A stretch of DNA of 64,000 nt from Tetmemena sp. SeJ-2015. Taxonomy: Eukaryota; Ciliophora; Spirotrichea; Sporadotrichida; Oxytrichidae. The stretch is from positions 1 through 64,000 of the forward strand of contig JAJKFJ010023569.1 in assembly GCA_027382625.1 (NCBI GenBank), written 5' to 3'. A program made the position numbers and the translations under genes. How positions within the stretch are numbered: position 1 is the first letter of the stretch; the number at the start of each line of letters is the position of its first letter. Under the pieces are notes generated by a model, which made no database searches, was not told the DNA's origin, and saw only the letters and a list, made by a program, of their open reading frames with translations. Shown one piece after another: positions 60,650 to 64,000 of the stretch.

Positions 60650-63273
60650 TCAATCAATTTGGCCTCCCATTGCTGTGACTAACTTCCTTGCTCTCTTCTG
60701 CAACTCAATTATCAAGCCTTGCTCATATTTCCTATCATACTCTTATCTCTTTTGTGATAGATCTTATAGAACACGTATTTAGCCATCATAAGCCTGATGA
60801 AGTAGCTGCTAAAGCTTTCTGGTGTTCATCCGTTCAAAGTTATTTAGAGAAGGGCATGTTTCCTTTGGCCTCATGTCATAGCTCTTTCCTTGGGAATCTT
60901 TGAAAATGCCCTGATAAGACTCAATCTCAAAGACCTTGCGCAGGCCATCTCTCTCTTCAGGCTCTCGCTTGAAATCTTTCATCTCAACGCATCTCAGTCC
61001 ATTTTAAAGCAGGCAACCTGTATAGTCAAAGTTAGCTGGGGGCCAAGGAGGTAAGGCATACTAGAAGCGACAGGAAAACTCCTCTATTAAATGCTCCTTC
61101 GAATGGAAGTTAAGTTCACTCGATTGCATAGCAGAGTTTGAGGTAGATTATAGTAATTAATATTGCTTAAAGTAATCTACTAATTATTGGAAACTCATAT
61201 AATTTCCTCCCTAAAAATTAGAACTTATTAAGCCCTGGTATATTTAAATAACCATGTTCATTTACTTCTAAGATAATTGGAACTAATCAGCGATAATTTA
61301 AGGAGGCGCTACATTTATTTGACTTTAATTTGTTTCTCTTTGATCTATTTCATTGACATCATTAGAATTTTATTCTTCATCATCAATACAAATAATTTGT
61401 GATTGCTGAGGCCTCTTAACAACGGTTTTTGAAACAGATTTAATGACACTCAAAGATTTTTTCACGCCTAGAGTTTTCTTTTCTCCATTTCCATTACTTA
61501 TATTAAGAGACTTTTTGATAACTTTAGACTTCTCACTTATCATCCTCTTTTCTTTTTTCTCTCCATTTTCGTGCCCTTCCAATTTTGATTCCTCAAATCC
61601 TGCTGAATCTCTAGCTCTCACCTTCTCCTTTTCCATTCTTTACTTCTCTCTATCTTTCTTCTCCTTTTATCTTTGCTTTTCTCTGAGCCTCCTCTCAGCT
61701 AATTTCCTAAGCTCTGCTTGTTTATCTTCCAGTTTACCTTGCTTTATGGACAGAAGTTTATCTCTCAAGGCTATTAGTTTTTTCTTTTCTAACTCCTTTT
61801 ACTTTTCACTTTTGGAGTCTGCTCTGCCATTTGCTTTCTTAGACTCCTCCTCTGAGAAAGAAGATTCGCTATCCGAGTCTGAACCCGACGAAGAACCAGA
61901 ACTTGATCCGGAGGAGGATGAACCTGAAGAGCTGCTGGATTCTTTCTGGGCTTTCTTTGTAGATGCTCTATTAGCAACTCTTGCAGGTTAATTAGACTTC
62001 ACAGGAGAATTTTTGGACTCTTACTCTTGAACTTGCTAATTAGACGACACTCTCTTATCAGCAATTAAGGTAGAGGATTTAACTGACTCATAAAAATTAT
62101 TAGGAGTTATCATTTGAATATCGGGATCACATAATCTCTATTTAGATAAATTTGATGTACTTCTTGTCTCATAAATTTGATTAAAAGAAGCGTTTTCAAT
62201 TGAGGCCCCTCCCTTTCTTTTCCTCTATAGTTCTCCTATGAAATCTAAACTACTTTTCCTCAAAATTTAAGGGTTTTATTTAACTGGGCTTTGGATGGCC
62301 ATGCCTGCAGAGTTGTTTGCTGTCGAAAGATCATTCAATTAGTTAGTAGGGTCAGTCATGGAACCTTAAATATCTGCTTTTGGTTTTTCTATGACTTTGG
62401 ATGCTGCTGCTGATCACTAAAATAATTCCCATATCAAGTTATTTAACAATAAGCTGAATTAGTTGTGCTAAAATAATTAAATATTTGAGTATACTCACTA
62501 GAAATATTTTTAATATCTTTATAACGATTTCTGAGGGCTTTTAGTGATAGAAATCTTTGATTTTTGCTCTTCATCATTTATTGAAGCAGCAGTCTCTCTT
62601 CTTTCATTAGTTGATAGCTCTCTCATTTTTACATCTCCTTCAGAATCTCTAATTGCACTTGAATTGGCTTCCTTCTTACTATCATTCTTTTAGGGAATGG
62701 ATGCGGTATTAAGTTTAGAAGGTGACTATTTTTTATCACTGCTCTGATGGTTGAGAGAAGATAAGTTGGTATATTGCTTTGAGGGAGTTTGAAGCTAGCG
62801 CTTTTAAGGTTACTAAGTAGTACTATTTGGCTATTAGACTTGCGATTTAATTGCATTCTGAGGGCCATTACTTGCCTGCTTTGATGATAAAACCTTGGTC
62901 TTAGTAGAAAGTGACTGCTGCTGCTCATCCTTCATTTCCTCATCTTCATCATCATCAAGAACTCTTTTAGTCTGTCTGCGTTTGTTTCGCATCACCACCT
63001 ATTACTAAGCTAAGTATTCACATTCCAAGGTTAATCAGCATATTTTTAAGCTATTACAATAAAAATAACTAAAAATTATTCTATTTGTGGAAAATGTATC
63101 AAACTCAATCATACTTAATTTCAGTTAATTTTTTAACAAACAAAACAAGAAATCTTAAATGATAATAACTTCATTTTGTTAGCAAAAACTTAATAAATTT
63201 ATAAAAGCTATTACAGCTCAAAAAATGTTTGACAGACTATGTTCAGTAAACTTACATCTTCATCTGAATCCAT
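60650..63273 (-). CDS. Ser-rich acidic protein with a conserved-looking C-terminal domain, unidentified
   Basis: Start at 63273 (MDSDED), then an intron, then VVMRNKRRQTKRVLDDDEDE, long Ser/Gln/Lys-rich text, an extreme Ser/Gly run at about 61850-61950 (GSSSSGSSSGSSSGSDSDSE), a charged coiled-coil-like part (KKLIALRDKLLSIKQGKLED, RRLREKQRQKEKKDREK) and KKSLSVIKSVSKTVVKRP. In the same frame it passes through Gln-rich linkers into a better-ordered C-terminus, 61130-60650: LPPWPPANFDYTGCLLQNGL, RKVFEIESYQGIF, KETCPSLNNFERM, LQQLLHQAYDGQIRVLQDL, LIIELQKRARKLV, ending MGGQID-TGA. The acidic/basic composition suggests a nuclear, chromatin-linked protein (inference). I do not recognise the C-terminal domain. 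At least one IES lies at 62420-62560. Confidence 0.7.
62999..63255 (-). other. intron after the first codons of the Ser-rich gene
   Basis: In gene sense GTAAGTTTACTG to TAGTAATAG, joining MDSDED to VVMRNKRR in phase. At 257 nt it may include an IES. Confidence 0.65.
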
Positions 63274-63700
63274 TTTGTTTAGTGCGAGCGCTTTTATCCG
63301 CAAAAGTCCTTTTAAAATATTATTACAATTGCTGATTAATCAAATTTAATTTCAGAGAGACAATGGTGGAAATAGTAGTGTTTTATCAATTATTTTTCTC
63401 ATTTACTATTGTTGAAAAGCTTTGAAAGAATATATTTAAATACTTTGTATAGTTAAATAAAAATAATTCAATTTGGTATTTAAAAATTAACAGACAATTT
63501 TTATTTGTTAAAGTAAATATGTTCTAAGTTAAAGAAGTAAAAGCATCTTATAATCATAACTTGCTGATAACGGTGAACTTATTTTTATTAAACTTTTTTT
63601 AATCGAACTTAAAATACAATATTATATGCTTTTATTATCTAGTTAATGACTTTTAATAAACTATAAACTTTCATCTTCAACAACAATCACAGTTTCAAAC
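63274..63700. other. divergent intergenic region
   Basis: AT-rich DNA between two genes transcribed away from each other; no motif recognised. Confidence 0.5.
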
Positions 63701-64000
63701 ATGCAGATGATAAGACAAACCCAAGATGTAGATGGCTTCATTCTACAAAAAAAGCTAAGTTAAGGATCCTTTGGTGAGAATTATGTGGCAATTTTAAAAT
63801 AATTTCTTTTTTTGTAATCAAAGTGAGCAGGTAAGACTTTTCATAACTAAATTCATTTAGCGGAGCGAAGTATGCCTGCAAAGTCATCCGAGACTTTGAT
63901 TTACTCAGTAGTGAGATGAAGGCTTTTATTCTGATTGAGTGCAGCATTATGCGAGACCATAATAAATCTAACCTTCTGCGAATGAAACAATACTCGTTTC
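63701..64000 (+). CDS. protein kinase, N-terminal part (runs off the window)
   Basis: ATG 63701 (MQMIRQTQDVDGF) leads into ILQKKLSQGSFGENYV, a kinase glycine loop (x-G-S-F-G). After an interruption the frame resumes GAKYACKVIRDF, with the ATP-binding Lys in YACKVI, then FILIECSIMRDHN, the alpha-C helix with its Glu. Between them two segments must go: GTG repeats at 63785 and 63824 fit an IES, and GTAAGACTTT to CATTTAG (about 63831-63860) fits a short intron. The result reads NYVSSGAKYACKVI, slightly shorter than usual, so other borders are possible. The family cannot be told from this part, and it is not the missing end of the Polo-like kinase, which has its own loop. Confidence 0.72.

Noticed and set aside
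61443..61991. 182-codon plus-strand frame rich in Ser, Phe and Leu
   Set aside because: It is the complement of the Ser-rich, Lys/Glu-rich minus-strand gene, whose frame continues far on both sides.
1..64000. CRISPR arrays, bacterial-type operons, Shine-Dalgarno sites
   Set aside because: No spaced repeats; introns, code reassignment and gene families show a eukaryotic ciliate nucleus.
1..64000. Somatic (macronuclear) chromosome of Tetrahymena or Paramecium type using the same code
   Set aside because: The coding breaks with short direct repeats that need precise excision, plus scrambled order, indicate unprocessed spirotrich germline DNA; no telomere repeats are present.

Overview
The window reads as germline (micronuclear) DNA of a spirotrich ciliate of the Oxytricha/Stylonychia/Tetmemena type. 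It is strongly AT-rich. In every recognisable gene TAA and TAG stand where glutamine is expected and TGA is the only stop. The genes are cut by short AT-rich segments bounded by direct repeats of 2-9 bases; removing a segment plus one repeat copy restores the frame and the family alignment. These are internal eliminated sequences (IESs) with pointers between macronuclear-destined segments (MDSs). A few GT-AG introns coexist with them. The genus is inference: I see no rRNA, tRNA or telomere repeat.

Layout. 1-2 kb: unidentified coding. 2.2-15.8 kb: a nested, scrambled locus. A Polo-like kinase gene (minus strand) is split into a 5' block (15140-15750) and a 3' block (2234-4015). Between them lie the meckelin/TMEM67 gene in permuted order (3' half at 12916-15092, 5' half at 4070-5525), a mitochondrial-carrier gene and an NDC80 gene. 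Each split is sealed by its own 12-base pointer present at both edges. 17.6-26.9 kb: two long Gln/Ser/Asn-rich proteins, one with an IQ motif. 27.2-33 kb: a small gene, a complete V-ATPase a-subunit gene and a BAR-like coiled-coil gene.

33.9-53.5 kb: two tandem PARP-type ADP-ribosyltransferase genes (minus strand), each scattered over about 7.4 kb of mostly IES DNA. Around them are two G-run inverted-repeat elements with 8-bp target duplications, a Tc1/mariner-like DD34E transposase ORF between the copies, and a pair of inverted 0.4-kb repeats inside the second copy. 54.2-60.4 kb: two tandem PIG-A (GPI-GlcNAc transferase) paralogues whose IES positions hardly agree. 60.6-63.3 kb: a Ser-rich acidic protein with a compact C-terminal domain. 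63.7-64 kb: the start of a protein kinase that runs off the window.

The products are housekeeping and ciliary/mitotic proteins, with no operon-like logic. The most interesting feature is the genome architecture: one gene nested in another with a circular permutation, IESs as short as 8-14 bp, and the contrast between paralogue pairs that keep and do not keep IES positions.
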